The notes below the pieces were generated by a model. That model did not search any database and was not told the origin of the DNA. It saw nothing but the letters and a program-made list of their open reading frames with translations. DNA of 64,000 nt from JAIYDQ01 sp034408855 (GTDB lineage Bacteria; Planctomycetota; Planctomycetia; Pirellulales; Pirellulaceae). Numbering within the stretch: the first letter of the stretch is position 1; each line of letters begins with the position of its first letter. Location of the stretch: positions 1 through 64,000 of the forward strand of contig JAWXCK010000228.1 of assembly GCA_034408855.1 (NCBI GenBank), written 5' to 3'. Shown here one piece after another: positions 1 to 9,602 of this stretch. The position numbers and the translations under genes were made by a program.

Positions 1-1
1 A

Positions 2-193
2 AAGCGAGTAAACGAACCGCTATCGAAAAAAGAACTCGCAGCGGTTCAATTGTCGGCTCAACGAGGCAGACCCCTTGGCGACGACAATTGGGTAGAATCT
101 ATCGCCAGAAGACTCAACCTAGAATCGACAATGCGTCCACGTGGACGTAAACGAGTTCGATTCCCGATCCCGAAACCAAACAAAGAGGCCTGA
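2..193 (+). pseudogene. C-terminal end of a REP-associated tyrosine transposase (partial at window edge)
   Basis: An open frame enters from the left edge and ends at a TGA at 191-193. Its 64 codons include RGRPLGDDNW, ARRLNLEST and MRPRGRK, the usual C-terminal tail of RAYT-type Y1 transposases. The catalytic HUH and tyrosine region would lie left of the window, so I cannot say whether the gene is intact; it is typed pseudogene only because it is partial here. No start codon lies inside the window. These single-strand transposases are linked in many genomes to REP palindromes, and this window carries several palindromic repeats. Identification rests on remembered family motifs. Confidence 0.7.
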
Positions 194-280
194 CCCCTTT
201 GAATACTCCCACGCTTCGCCTTCTTGATCACAGACGTTAGAATGGACGTAAACCAAAACCTAAGAAACCAGGATCAACCA

Positions 281-913
281 ATGGCATTTGAATCAAAATT
301 GGGTCAGAGATTTCAGGTCGGCGTCTTTCAGCAACACGACAAACCGCAAGTCTTGAAAATAACGTTCGTTCCTCAACATGAGCATACTGCCGGCCCTGAA
401 CAATTCATCGTGGGAGTCGACGTCAGCAACAATGCGATGAATTGGAGTGGAACTCGCGACGTTCCTAGAGAGATACAAGGAGAGTTGGAAGAGGAAGTTC
501 TTAGGCGGATGAAGGCGAGGTCTGAATGGATTGAAAGTATTCATGCCTTGGTCGACGAAGTAGAGAAATACACTTTTGACCTAGGTTGGTCCACACGGCA
601 AATTCCATATGAGCTCGACGATTCATACATCGGCAAGCATAAGTTGCCTGCATTAATAATGCAAAAAGATTTGTGCAAGGTCGTATTACAGCCAGTATCT
701 AGAACGCCTCAGGGTGCCAGCGGCCTAGTCGATCTCTATCTTCTGCCTCAATATGACGATATCGCGAGTCTATACTTCTACAACGACCGGTGGAACGTCC
801 ACTATCTGTTTGATAACGACGAACAAGTTAATACGATTCGCGAGGCTCGGTCGAAACCGCTCTCCGAGGAAGTCTTAAACGACGTCCTGAAGGAGATGGC
901 TGCACATGCCTAG
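281..913 (+). CDS. Hypothetical protein, upstream partner of a HEPN-family gene
   Basis: A 210-aa soluble protein with no signal peptide or membrane segment. I do not recognise the family. I prefer the ATG at 281, which has AGGA eight bases upstream; the frame is also open from an ATG at 242 and a TTG at 224. The middle (about residues 65-95) is charged and helical, and the C-terminal half alternates short hydrophobic strands with acidic loops. The last eight bases overlap the start of the next gene, which points to translational coupling. By position it could be an antitoxin or partner of the HEPN protein, but that is inference only. Confidence 0.7.
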   Translation: MAFESKLGQRFQVGVFQQHDKPQVLKITFVPQHEHTAGPEQFIVGVDVSNNAMNWSGTRDVPREIQGELEEEVLRRMKARSEWIESIHALVDEVEKYTFDLGWSTRQIPYELDDSYIGKHKLPALIMQKDLCKVVLQPVSRTPQGASGLVDLYLLPQYDDIASLYFYNDRWNVHYLFDNDEQVNTIREARSKPLSEEVLNDVLKEMAAHA

Positions 914-1346
914 CCGATTCCAATGGCATGCCCGAATCAAGGCGGTTGAACGTGAGTACTACGCAATGAATGTGGCCGCCAGACGAATGCGAGATGTTGA
1001 ATGGGTTGATCTTGGCCAGCTTCCTCACGACCTTCGCCAGCGTGACTTAGTCAATGCTGCAGAACGTCTTGAGAACACGTATCTGATTCGACTCTACGCA
1101 GAATATGAGGCTGGTGTGCGCGAATATTGGGCTTCAATCCGAAATACCCAGCCAATGATGAAACCTTTAATGGAATCACTGACGGGTCGTCGCGGCATTC
1201 CGACAGAAGTCCACCTAGCGGCGGATTTTGTTCGTGAAGTACGCAACGCTTGCGTTCACCATGCTGAACATGACTCCCGAAACACGCTTGCGTCTCATCG
1301 CTCATCGCTTTCCCACTACTTTTCATTCCTACCCGCAGAATGGTAA
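906..1346 (+). CDS. Putative HEPN-domain protein
   Basis: A 146-aa, largely helical protein. Near the C-terminus (about residues 114-120) it carries VRNACVHH, which matches the RX4-6H motif of HEPN ribonucleases (R-N-A-C-V-H, RX4H). HEPN proteins commonly act as RNases in toxin-antitoxin and antiphage systems. The start overlaps the upstream gene by eight bases, so the two are probably co-expressed. The pair sits between two transposase remnants, a typical setting for mobile defence or toxin modules. I cannot assign a subfamily. The RX4H motif is short, so HEPN membership is likely but not certain. Confidence 0.6.
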   Translation: MPSRFQWHARIKAVEREYYAMNVAARRMRDVEWVDLGQLPHDLRQRDLVNAAERLENTYLIRLYAEYEAGVREYWASIRNTQPMMKPLMESLTGRRGIPTEVHLAADFVREVRNACVHHAEHDSRNTLASHRSSLSHYFSFLPAEW

Positions 1347-1392
1347 TGCTGTGCACCCTATCGAATCTCTCATGTGTCTCGCGACATAGAAT

Positions 1393-1425
1393 TCCCCTGT
1401 TGGGCCTGTCGGGGGACACAGGGGA
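1393..1425. terminator. Hairpin between convergent genes
   Basis: An 8-bp perfect inverted repeat (TCCCCTGT at 1393-1400, ACAGGGGA at 1418-1425) lies between the HEPN gene and the convergent DUF3592-like gene. No clear U-tract follows, so a terminator role is tentative. Confidence 0.35.
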
Positions 1426-1501
1426 GGGACAGAGCGTTTGGAATGTTGGTTTCAACTGGTCAAAGGTTAGTTTTGAGGCGATCCAGGCAGCCGAATGTGG
1501 T

Positions 1502-2389
1502 TCAGCGACTCTGCTTGATGGCGCTTTTAAGCTCCTTGGCGAGGGCTTCTGTCAAGATCCGCTTTGCCAATGTGACAGTGGCCTTTGATTTCAATCGAAC
1601 GCTCAGATTGAAAGCCGTGGTGCTGCCCCATGATCCAGCACTTACTAATATCCAATCTTCGATGTCTTTCAATTCTACGACTCGCATTCGTACCAGAATC
1701 AGCCAGCCGGATCGGACTGTGAGCCGATCTCGCTCAATCAACACTTGACTGCGATAGAAAAATACATCGACGATCGCCCAGAGTAGGAAAAACGACAGCA
1801 TCAAGGTGATGGGAATCAAGCCGGGCTTCCATAGATAAAACAGCGCCACGCCAATTGCGACTACAAAGCACGCCTGCACGACAAGCATGGCCGTTGCGAA
1901 TCCCAGATGACGTCCCGCGGGAAATGTAAAAGCGCGACCAGTCGGCGATTCATCCACACCGATGCCGCTCGCGCGAAGCCGAGTATAAGGATCGGCTGTC
2001 GCGACAAACTCATTGTCGCTTGGTTGAACGTGGACCTGCCCATCGCTTTCGTCCGTCAGATAAATGGGGACGTCGAATTCGGCTCGATAACCGTGGTTCG
2101 CAGCCAATGCATGGATCTTCAATTTCCAGTTTTGCGAGTAGTTTTCCGATCCGATCATCGTGCTCGGTGCCGAATGCGGAATGGTGAATAAAACCGGAAT
2201 CCATGCGGTCCCCATCGAATCCAAGAGCTCGCGCGGCACTTTGCGCCGGTCGCTATACGAGGGCAGGATGCTCTTTGCCTCCGTATAGCAGGCCAGTTCA
2301 ATTTCGTACCCGTTCGGAGAGGGCACGATACGATCAGGTCGAATCGCAGCACGGAATTCTCCGCCAACCACTCCTGGGCAAGTTGCCAT
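1502..2389 (-). CDS. N-terminally truncated DUF3592-like membrane protein
   Basis: 295 aa. The N-terminal third (PGVVGG, then ELAC and IPVLFTIP, then AEFDVP) resembles the conserved C-terminal half of DUF3592 proteins. In that family it follows a membrane-anchored N-terminal region that is missing here. Two hydrophobic segments at about residues 163-205 probably form a hairpin. The remaining C-terminus looks like a short PH-like membrane-linked domain. A broken RAYT transposase lies immediately upstream, and an insertion or deletion there may have removed the 5' end. Function is unknown; the family assignment is from memory of the motif pattern. Confidence 0.5.
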   Translation of the reverse strand: MATCPGVVGGEFRAAIRPDRIVPSPNGYEIELACYTEAKSILPSYSDRRKVPRELLDSMGTAWIPVLFTIPHSAPSTMIGSENYSQNWKLKIHALAANHGYRAEFDVPIYLTDESDGQVHVQPSDNEFVATADPYTRLRASGIGVDESPTGRAFTFPAGRHLGFATAMLVVQACFVVAIGVALFYLWKPGLIPITLMLSFFLLWAIVDVFFYRSQVLIERDRLTVRSGWLILVRMRVVELKDIEDWILVSAGSWGSTTAFNLSVRLKSKATVTLAKRILTEALAKELKSAIKQSR

Positions 2390-2432
2390 CCGCTAAATTG
2401 AATTGATCATGTCCCGGTTCTGGAGGTAGATC

Positions 2433-2684
2433 ATGGCTCGGTTAGCTCGGGTGGAAGTTTTCGCTGCTGAAGAAGTGGCGATTGTCTATGGGATGAATCG
2501 GACTGTGCGGTGTTGCTTCTTAATGTGCGATGATCCGCTTACCGGAAAAAATTACGATCATCGCAAAGCGTGGATGGAACGGGAGCTGCAAAATCTGGCG
2601 AAGTTCTTCTCTATCGACCTTTTATGCTATGCGATTTTGTCCAATCAATTGGACTATCCCAAGTTACGCGATTTGCTGCCATAG
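2433..2684 (+). pseudogene. Truncated RAYT/IS200-like transposase, N-terminal part
   Basis: The 83-aa frame starts MARLARVEVF and continues through NRTVR, CFLM, DHRKAW and LLCYAILSN. This is the start of a planctomycete RAYT-like transposase family as I recall it. The frame loses similarity exactly where the catalytic HFH of the Y1 fold should follow (SNHFH expected, SNQLD seen) and stops soon after. The tyrosine-bearing helix is absent, so it cannot be active. Its N-terminus differs from the family implied by the C-terminal fragment at 2-193, so the two are probably not halves of one gene. Confidence 0.65.
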
Positions 2685-2690
2685 TGAGCC

Positions 2691-2740
2691 GACGAACAAT
2701 CAGTTATCACAAAACATTGAAGGTTGAACGAAGCCTATTG
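2691..2740 (+). repeat. Diverged 50-bp direct repeat, copy A
   Basis: This stretch matches 5397-5446 at 42 of 50 positions in the same orientation. It lies just downstream of the broken transposase and may be an element end. The two copies bracket the sigma factor, its membrane partner and the dead serine hydrolase. Confidence 0.55.
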
Positions 2741-2827
2741 TTTTTCTCTTTGTAAGGAAACGCATTTTCGAGTTACCAATACTATCGAGATGAGGTTTTG
2801 ATTGAGGTTTTTGACTGAGGATTTGCA

Positions 2828-3352
2828 TTGCGTGATGAAGAAAAAGAAGCACTTTTCATAAACTGGCTTGGCAAGAATGGCTCGTCAGTGATGAAGGTGG
2901 CGCGCGCCTATACTCTAACTAGCGATGAATGTCAGGACCTCGCTCAGGAGATCCTGCTTCAGGCTTGGAAGTCTTTGCCAACATTTGAGGGGAGGTCGAA
3001 TGCGTCGACATGGTTCTATCGCGTCGCATTGCAGACCGCCATGAATTGGCACCGAAAGGATAAGCCCCGCCGATCAAGGCAACAACCGTTGCTGGAGGTG
3101 CATGCGATAGCTTGTACTGATGTCGATAGTACCGAGCAAGCTCATCATAGAGATACCGTCGAGCAGCTCTACCATGCGATTCAGCAATTGCCGAAGGCCG
3201 ATACGGCTTTAGTGCTGCTGTACCTAGACGAATTGAGTTATCGGGAGATGGCCGAAGTCTTGGGCATCTCGGAAAGCAACGTGGGCGTGAAGCTGAATCG
3301 GGCGAAAAAAACTCTGAGCGAACTGATGAAAGGAGGACTCCATGGAACCTGA
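2828..3352 (+). CDS. RNA polymerase sigma factor, ECF subfamily
   Basis: 174 aa. Region 2 is seen around residues 20-75 (DECQDLAQEI, then STWFYRVALQTA). Region 4 is seen at about 120-170 (LPKADTALVLLYLDELSYREMAEVLGIS is split by the ECF turn; SESNVGVKLNRAKKTL forms the recognition helix). It would redirect RNA polymerase to a small regulon. The start used is TTG at 2828, because no ATG fits ahead of region 2. The stop overlaps the next gene, a five-helix membrane protein, by 11 bases. That is the arrangement expected for a sigma/anti-sigma pair, although the partner does not show a zinc-binding anti-sigma motif. Confidence 0.9.
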   Translation: MRDEEKEALFINWLGKNGSSVMKVARAYTLTSDECQDLAQEILLQAWKSLPTFEGRSNASTWFYRVALQTAMNWHRKDKPRRSRQQPLLEVHAIACTDVDSTEQAHHRDTVEQLYHAIQQLPKADTALVLLYLDELSYREMAEVLGISESNVGVKLNRAKKTLSELMKGGLHGT

Positions 3353-4289
3353 CAATCGCCCTGATGATGGCCCTGACCAATATCAACAGGCTTGGCAAAA
3401 GCATTCGACTCAGACTCGCATCACGATCGATACCGAGTTATTGCAAAAGGAAGTTCAGCGTTCTCAACGAGCTTTCCGAACGACAATTTTCCATAGAGAT
3501 TTCCGTGAAGTAGTCGTCGCACTGATGTTGCTGCCCTATTGGTTCTATATGGGGATCACTAAATCGTTGCCTTGGACGTGGTGGCTGGTCGTGCCGGCGC
3601 TTGTTTGGATTGCTGGGTTCATGCTGGTGTATCGAATGCGCCACAAGCAGGAGCCTAGCAAGACGGAAGATTCGCTCCGTGATTGTGTGCAGCGTTCGTT
3701 GACCGAGCAGGAAGATCAGATCTGGTTGCTGGACAATATCTTCTGGTGGTATCTGCTGACGCCTATGATCCCAATCCTGGCATTCTTTGCCCAGGTTTCA
3801 TGGTCGTTACGGTCTCAAGGTTGGTTGGAGGCACTCGGCTTTTTCGTTGGACTCGTCTTCGTTCTGGCGATGGTGTATGGTTTTGTTTATTGGCTGAACA
3901 AACGTTGCGTTCGTGTCAGTCTTGAGCCGCGACGCCAGGAATTGCTCACACTGCTTGCCAGTCTCGGCGATGAATCGACGGTAGAATACATTGCGATGCG
4001 ACAAGCGAAGAGCGAGGAAAGCTCAAGGACGCTTAGGCGATGGATGATCGTCGTCGCGATTGTTTCGTGTCTCGTGATATTCCCGTTGATTGTCCTGGAC
4101 GTTGAGCTCCCCGTTTCCAAATATGATGGACCACCTCGAAGCAGCGGCCCAGCAGGTGACTCGCTCGCAAAATTGATCACCGATCAGCGCAAAGACAAGA
4201 AATTCGTTGGCCTGACACCGTCGACGATATCTTCTCAGACTCATCCATTCACGAAGAATGGAAACAGGTCACGCTCGAACAACTGCTGA
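3342..4289 (+). CDS. Membrane protein coupled to the ECF sigma factor, 3' end rearranged
   Basis: 315 aa, with hydrophobic segments at about residues 56-72, 79-98, 132-152, 162-185 and 234-252. The first 50 residues are charged and cytoplasmic-like, and a soluble helical stretch lies at 190-232. Its ATG lies inside the sigma gene, so it is a candidate sigma-factor regulator by position. Residues from about 260 (DSLAKLITDQRKDKKFVGL) look like the start of the serine hydrolase whose remainder continues in another frame from 4214. The final 24 residues are therefore probably frameshifted nonsense. The product is likely an altered C-terminal fusion of a once separate or longer protein. Confidence 0.65.
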   Translation: MEPDNRPDDGPDQYQQAWQKHSTQTRITIDTELLQKEVQRSQRAFRTTIFHRDFREVVVALMLLPYWFYMGITKSLPWTWWLVVPALVWIAGFMLVYRMRHKQEPSKTEDSLRDCVQRSLTEQEDQIWLLDNIFWWYLLTPMIPILAFFAQVSWSLRSQGWLEALGFFVGLVFVLAMVYGFVYWLNKRCVRVSLEPRRQELLTLLASLGDESTVEYIAMRQAKSEESSRTLRRWMIVVAIVSCLVIFPLIVLDVELPVSKYDGPPRSSGPAGDSLAKLITDQRKDKKFVGLTPSTISSQTHPFTKNGNRSRSNNC

Positions 4290-5011
4290 CCGACACAGCG
4301 GGAGCTCCCACGAACTTCCCAAGGAATTTGTGGACCAAACGGCTGCCACTGGGCCGCGAACGGACCGTCGCGCGTCGAAACGCGGTGCTGGATGTAATCG
4401 CTGAAAAGCCAGTCAATCCGCCCGGCGAGAAGTCTGTTTTGTCGAATGTCGGTTACACCATTGCCGGCGCGATGGCTGAAACGGTCACCGGATCGACCTG
4501 GGAAGATCTAGTGAAACGAGAAGTCTTCGAACCGCTTAAACTCACCGGTGCGGGGTTCGGCCCACCAAAGAGCACGGATGCTACGCTCGAACAACCACGA
4601 GGTCACCGTAAGGCGATGGGGAGGAAAGTCCCGATGATCGACGAGATAGACAATAGTCCCATCATGGGCCCTGCCGCCACGATTCACATGAGCCTGAGCG
4701 ATCTCTGCACGTTTGCCAACGAGCACCTGATCGGTGAGCACGGCGATGGCAAGCTGCTATCCGCTGAAACATATCAGTTGTTGCATACACCTGAGCTCGA
4801 CCAATATGCATTCGGATGGGTCAAGATAGCGCCTACCGCCAAAAAGCCATACGCCTTGTACTGGCACAACGGGTGGAACACTTTGTGGTACGCATTGGTT
4901 GTGTTCATTCCCGAAAAGAACATGATCATCGCCGTCACCTCGAACGACGGCGATTTGGAGAATGATGAAGCTGCTGCGTGGGAAATCGTGTGGAGCCGAG
5001 CCAACCATTAA
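4214..5011 (+). pseudogene. Serine hydrolase / class C beta-lactamase-fold remnant
   Basis: The frame joins the preceding gene at 4214 and reads DTVDDIFSDSS, VTLEQLLTDTAGAP, LSNVGYTIAG and FGWV, and it ends with a HNG box. This is the order of a beta-lactamase-family serine hydrolase. The segment with the SxxK nucleophile is missing, apparently by an internal deletion with a frame change. LLTHTxG has become LLTDTAG, and the YxN motif has become LSN, losing the tyrosine. It is therefore catalytically dead. An in-frame TTG at 4328 could start a 227-aa product, but I see no reason to think it is functional. Confidence 0.75.
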
Positions 5012-5027
5012 ATCACTCCCACTATCT

Positions 5028-5170
5028 CGTTTCCCGTCTAGCCGAAGGCGTAAGCGAATCTCGGCAACTACACTAACGCGCGACCATGCAAGTCGACGTG
5101 GTGGGTAGCGATCGGAAGGCGTAAGCGAATCTCGGCAACTACACTAACGCCTTCGGCTAGACGGGAAACG
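5028..5170. repeat. Composite palindromic repeat element
   Basis: A perfect 23-bp inverted repeat forms the ends (5028-5050 and 5148-5170). Inside, a 36-bp direct repeat occurs at 5044-5079 and 5115-5150; it overlaps the inner part of both terminal arms. The element has no coding capacity and resembles a REP/MITE-type unit that RAYT transposases may mobilise. It separates the dead serine hydrolase from the RTX pseudogene. Confidence 0.75.
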
Positions 5171-5561
5171 AAAGTAATCCACTCAGTTTCGCTATTCGTT
5201 AAGCCGGACGCATGTCAGAGAAGCGATCAGCAAGAAGTCTCCTCCATCCACATTTTTATGTAATAACTGCGTCACGCGGCCATCAGACCATCAACGAATC
5301 CTGCTCGATAAACTTGGGCTAGCTGCGTACGGCTCACAACTTGGGACAGTCGAATTAACATATACACAATCGAATATAAAAACCCGGCAACTTGCCGATG
5401 AAGAATCAGTTACCACAATGCATTGATGGTTGATCGAAGTCTATTGCGACGGCGGCTTTTTCACAGTGGATGGCCCAAGACGATCTAACCTACGTTCAAC
5501 CAAAAAAGCAGTTCCAAGCCTTCGTCTGAGTTTTAGTGCGATACGCTACTCGCGAAGTCGC
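5171..5561. other. Intergenic stretch without a gene
   Basis: No supported coding sequence. It holds the second copy of the 50-bp direct repeat (5397-5446). The rest is AT-rich near 5350-5385, and I see no further structure. Confidence 0.5.
5397..5446 (+). repeat. Diverged 50-bp direct repeat, copy B
   Basis: Partner of 2691-2740 (42 of 50 identical, same orientation). It closes the 2.7-kb segment that contains the sigma, membrane-protein and hydrolase remnants. Confidence 0.55.
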
Positions 5562-7175
5562 TCATTTTTGCAGGCCTTTCCCAAACAAGGCAAAAAATCC
5601 ATCGAAGTCTGATGCCAAATTGTCAGAAAACTCTTCCGCGTCATCGGACGTCGATTCTGATTCGTCAAGCGGCGATTCTGGTTCGTCGAGCAACGATTCA
5701 TCATCGATCGCCAATTCGACCGTCAGACGTTCAATAGCCGCTACTGGCCGGCTCTCAATCCCGCTGTTCGCTGATGATGACAGTTCGGACGGGATGAATG
5801 CGTTATACGATATTCGACGTGAACGCGACGAAACAGTCAGGCCACCCAGGAATGGTACGCTCATCCCATTTGGCCCGATCGTCGCAGAAATATACAAACT
5901 CGCCTGCGCCGTAAATATGCCGAGAATTCTTTGAATCGCGTTTTGTCTAACGAGAGACATATCAAGCAAGTTGACGCTTCCATCCTTATTGACGTCATAG
6001 ATATTGGTGACGTTCGCAGAATTGGCACCCAACGATAGATTCTGACGCACGGCCGTTGCATCGGTCGAGTCCGAACTAATAATTTTCGACGTACCAAGAT
6101 TTCCTACATTGACATCCCCCATCGCATGGCCAAGGTAGAAAAGATCGTTAGCTGACAAGCCTGTATTTGCATTCGCGAGCACCGTTGTTCGTATCGACGT
6201 AGTAAAGTCCCCGCCGAAGATCACGTAGCTTTTGCCGGCGTACGAGTTGGCCTTCATCGCTCCGATGAGCATGTCGTTGTATCCCTCCCCGTTTACGTCC
6301 CCGGCGGAACTCACCGAGAATCCGCTATTATCCTCGGCAGCCGCGGCAAGGATCGTCATTCCGGCATTGCCAAGCGTTTCTAGATCGATTTTCGTTAGCG
6401 GCGACGCACTACCGAAGATCACGTAACTTTCACCGGCCTCGGCTTTGGTATTATTGAATGCGTCAGCCCGTCTCGCTCCGATCAAGATGTCGTCGAAGCC
6501 ATCGCCATTCACACCGCCCGCGCTGCTTACCGAAACACCACTATTGTCGTTCGGATCGGCACCGAGGATCTTGAAACCAGCGGACCCCAAGTTCGCGAGA
6601 TCAATCGTCGCAGGCATCGAGGCACCGCCGAAGACGACGTAATTTTCGCCAGCGTCTGCTTTACCATTGCCCAACGCGTCCGCTCCCAAAGCCCCAATAA
6701 TCACGTCGTCGAAACCGTCACCGTTCACGTCGCCGGCATCGCTAACCGACCAACCACGTCGATCTCCTGCTTCAGCGCCGACGATGATCAAACCCTCGGT
6801 TGCGGTCAGTGTTGCGAGATCGATCGTGCGATTGACCAAAAGTGGAAATTCTCGTGCGTTTGCCAAACTCAGCCGACGTCCCGCAGCGTCTTGCTGGCTT
6901 TCGCGAGCGATCAGTCGATAGTTACCCGGCGCTAAGGTAAAGTTCAACGGCAGTGTAACTTCCCATTGTTGCGTCGTTGCGTTGTATAGCTGCTTAAACT
7001 TATCAATACCTTCAAACTGCTCTTTAGTCGCTAGCGGATCAGTCTCGTCCGGTCCAAATTGCGGATTCTTTTGCGACAAGAATCGTCCATCAGGAAGCCG
7101 AAGTGCCCAAGCGGCCGCTTGGAGGACATTCCCATCGCCACTTCTCACCATCTCTTGTGAATAACCGACGATCAA
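5562..7175 (-). pseudogene. RTX pseudogene segment 6: FG-GAP repeats and dockerin-like C-terminus
   Basis: Up to 537 codons. After a lipid- or Ig-like linker (LAPGNYRLIA) come three FG-GAP repeats (DAGDVNGDGFDDVIIGA, GGVNGDGFDDILIGA, GDVNGEGYNDMLIGA), each followed by a GxSYVIFG blade. Then come DVNVG and a dockerin-like DVNKDGSVNLLDMS loop, and an acidic Ser/Asp/Glu-rich tail. It is open from an ATG at 7175 and could be annotated as a separate gene, but it is in frame with segment 5 across the stop at 7188. Confidence 0.6.
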
Positions 7176-7187
7176 GCTCTTGCTATC

Positions 7188-9602
7188 CTACAGATTTCCC
7201 CATTTGTCAAACCAGCGAGCCGAATATCCATCACTTTGCAGCGGCTGATCGCTACCGTTCGAACAAATAACGACGAAATTGCCATCGTTATCGATCGCAA
7301 CGTCGGGAACTTCTCGCCATATTCCCGGAAACGTCGAGTTGTCCGGATAGGTCAATTCGAACGAGAAACCAATCGCACTGAGCTGTCCATCAAACCGCCT
7401 TGCGACGATGGACCCATTGTTTTGCCATGTAATCACCGTATCGCCTGCTGGATTCATGGCGATACGCGGTTTCGATTGATAGAGATAGATTAAAGGAAAA
7501 GTGTTGTCGACAGAAAGTTCATTTCCAGGAACGCCCAGTGCCGAAATCCGTCGCGCTTTCACATATTGATTTGGCCTAAAAGAATTGGGTTCGCGAGGCT
7601 CTTCCCAAGTGACGATGACGTTTCCCGCAGCGTCGATCGCGACATCCGGATTCGAATGGGGATATGCGAAAGAAGGATTATCGACGCGAATCGGCGAACC
7701 CATCACTGTCCCGTTCGCAGCAAATTGTTGTGTGTAAATCTCCTGAGCAAGAATGCTTGGGGACGATGTTGGTTTATGCTGCCAAGAAATGACAAATGCG
7801 CCAGTCGAATTCATCGCCAAGGTTGGCTGTGTTACGACAAAGGAAGGAGCAATCTGGAGTTGAAACTCGGGACCGACGCGTGTCCCATTCGCTTGAAAAC
7901 GCTGTGCGGCAACGTAGTGATTCACGCCTGATACGCTTGTATCCCAAACAATGACATAGTTGCCAGAGCTGTCCATCGCGATCGTCGGTGAAGTCTGATC
8001 GTCAACGGTTGATGTATTGACGCGAACTTGGACTCCAAGCGGGGAACCTTGGGCGTCGAAACGACGTGCGTAAATATCCGTCTCGCCTGGAACGGCCGCT
8101 GGTCCCTGCCACACTACGATGTAACTTTGATCGATCGGATTCACCGCCAAGCCTTCTTTTACATCAGCATCACTTGGAACGCTTGAAATGATTTTCGTTG
8201 CACCGAGTGGTACAGGTTCGGCGGAGATTGTAAAGCGTTCGACGTAATCATCGCCGGGTTCCCCATCTGTGTTTCCATCGAGCTGTCGCCCCGCAAGATC
8301 CGTGATAGTCCCTTTCGCAATTAGTTCGTAGTCGCCCGGTTCTAGCGCGGCTGCAAAATTCAGTAGGACTTCTTTCCGACTCGTTTGAGTAGCGCCGGTA
8401 ATGGCAACATCTGTCCCGTCACGTTGCAATGACCAATTTTCGACATTGTTCACGCTGCTTGCACCATTGATGGGCGTCAATTCCGAAAAGCCAACTTTGT
8501 GTCTTAGTTTCTCGTTGCTTAACGTGGATTGAACGATAGTCAGCGGAGCGGTGTCAAACTGTCTCGCAAAAATATCTTTTGCATTGCCATCGTCCATCCA
8601 TGTAACGATAAAATTGCTTTCGACTTTGGCTGATACGGCGGGAAAGTACTGGTTGCTTACGACGGACGAATTGACTTGGAATTCGTCCTCAATCGGTTGC
8701 CCTGAACTATGGAAACGCTGGGCAAAGATTCCCTGCCCGCTGCCATCTTGACCGAGGCTTTGCCAAGCGTTAACAAAGTTTCCACTCTTGTAAAGAGCAA
8801 TTGACGGCACCGTTTGATCATTTTCATCAGTGCTATTCACGCGAATCTCTCCGCCTATCCTTACCCCGGTTGGACCGAAACGTTGAGCTTTTATACCGAA
8901 TCCGATTTGATCGCTCGCATTTGTTTGCCACGTCATGATGAATGCACCGTCAGGAGCCGCCACGATTGCGGGTTGACTTTGTTCGTTTTCAAGATTGGAA
9001 TTGACGGTGAACTCAATCGCATCCATCGGTGCTCCAGAATTGTTGTAGCGTCTTGCATAGATATCGCGAACCGTACCAACCTGGCTGCCGTTGTCCCAAC
9101 CGATCTCAAAGCCTTCTGCGAATGCCGAGACCGAAGGTGAACCTTGCGCACCCAGCGTATTAACGTTGACCCGAAACTCGTTACTTAAAGGATTATTAAT
9201 TCCATGGTAGGCGGGGATACCATAGCGACGAGCATAAACGCCACTGCTGCTTCCATCTTGACCATCGCTTTGCCAAGTGATAACGAAATTGCTATCGGCT
9301 AGTATGGCAATTGACGAGTTAAACTGTCTTCCAGTTGGATGCTGATTGACGCGAAACTCCGATCCAAGTTTTTCACTATAATTTATAATTGATGAAGTTA
9401 ATGGTGAAGTATTGAGCGAAGACACCATAATCGCTTCCGTCTTGGCCAAAACTTTCCGAGCTAATAACGAAGAAACTACCCGAAGGCGATATTGCAATCG
9501 CTGGTCTCTCTTGGCGACCTTGCGTAGTTGAGTTGACGAGGAATGCACCTCCATTTTGCTGACCGGAGGATGTATAGCGCTGAGCGTAAATACCGGATTC
9601 AC
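7188..9602 (-). pseudogene. RTX pseudogene segment 5: FVITWQSDGQDG-type repeats
   Basis: Up to 804 codons, coherent from about 9400 downward. It is made of repeats of about 50-60 aa with IYARRF/VYARRY, FRVN and GNFVITW cores, probably beta-propeller or beta-solenoid blades. It ends at a TAG after WGNL, and the same frame continues as DSKSLIVGYS into segment 6. The first 60-odd residues read from an in-frame start at 9602 are out of register and not original sequence. Confidence 0.65.

Noticed and set aside
2..2684. The two RAYT fragments as halves of one gene split by an insertion
   Set aside because: The C-terminal piece lies before the N-terminal piece in the same orientation, and their family signatures differ.
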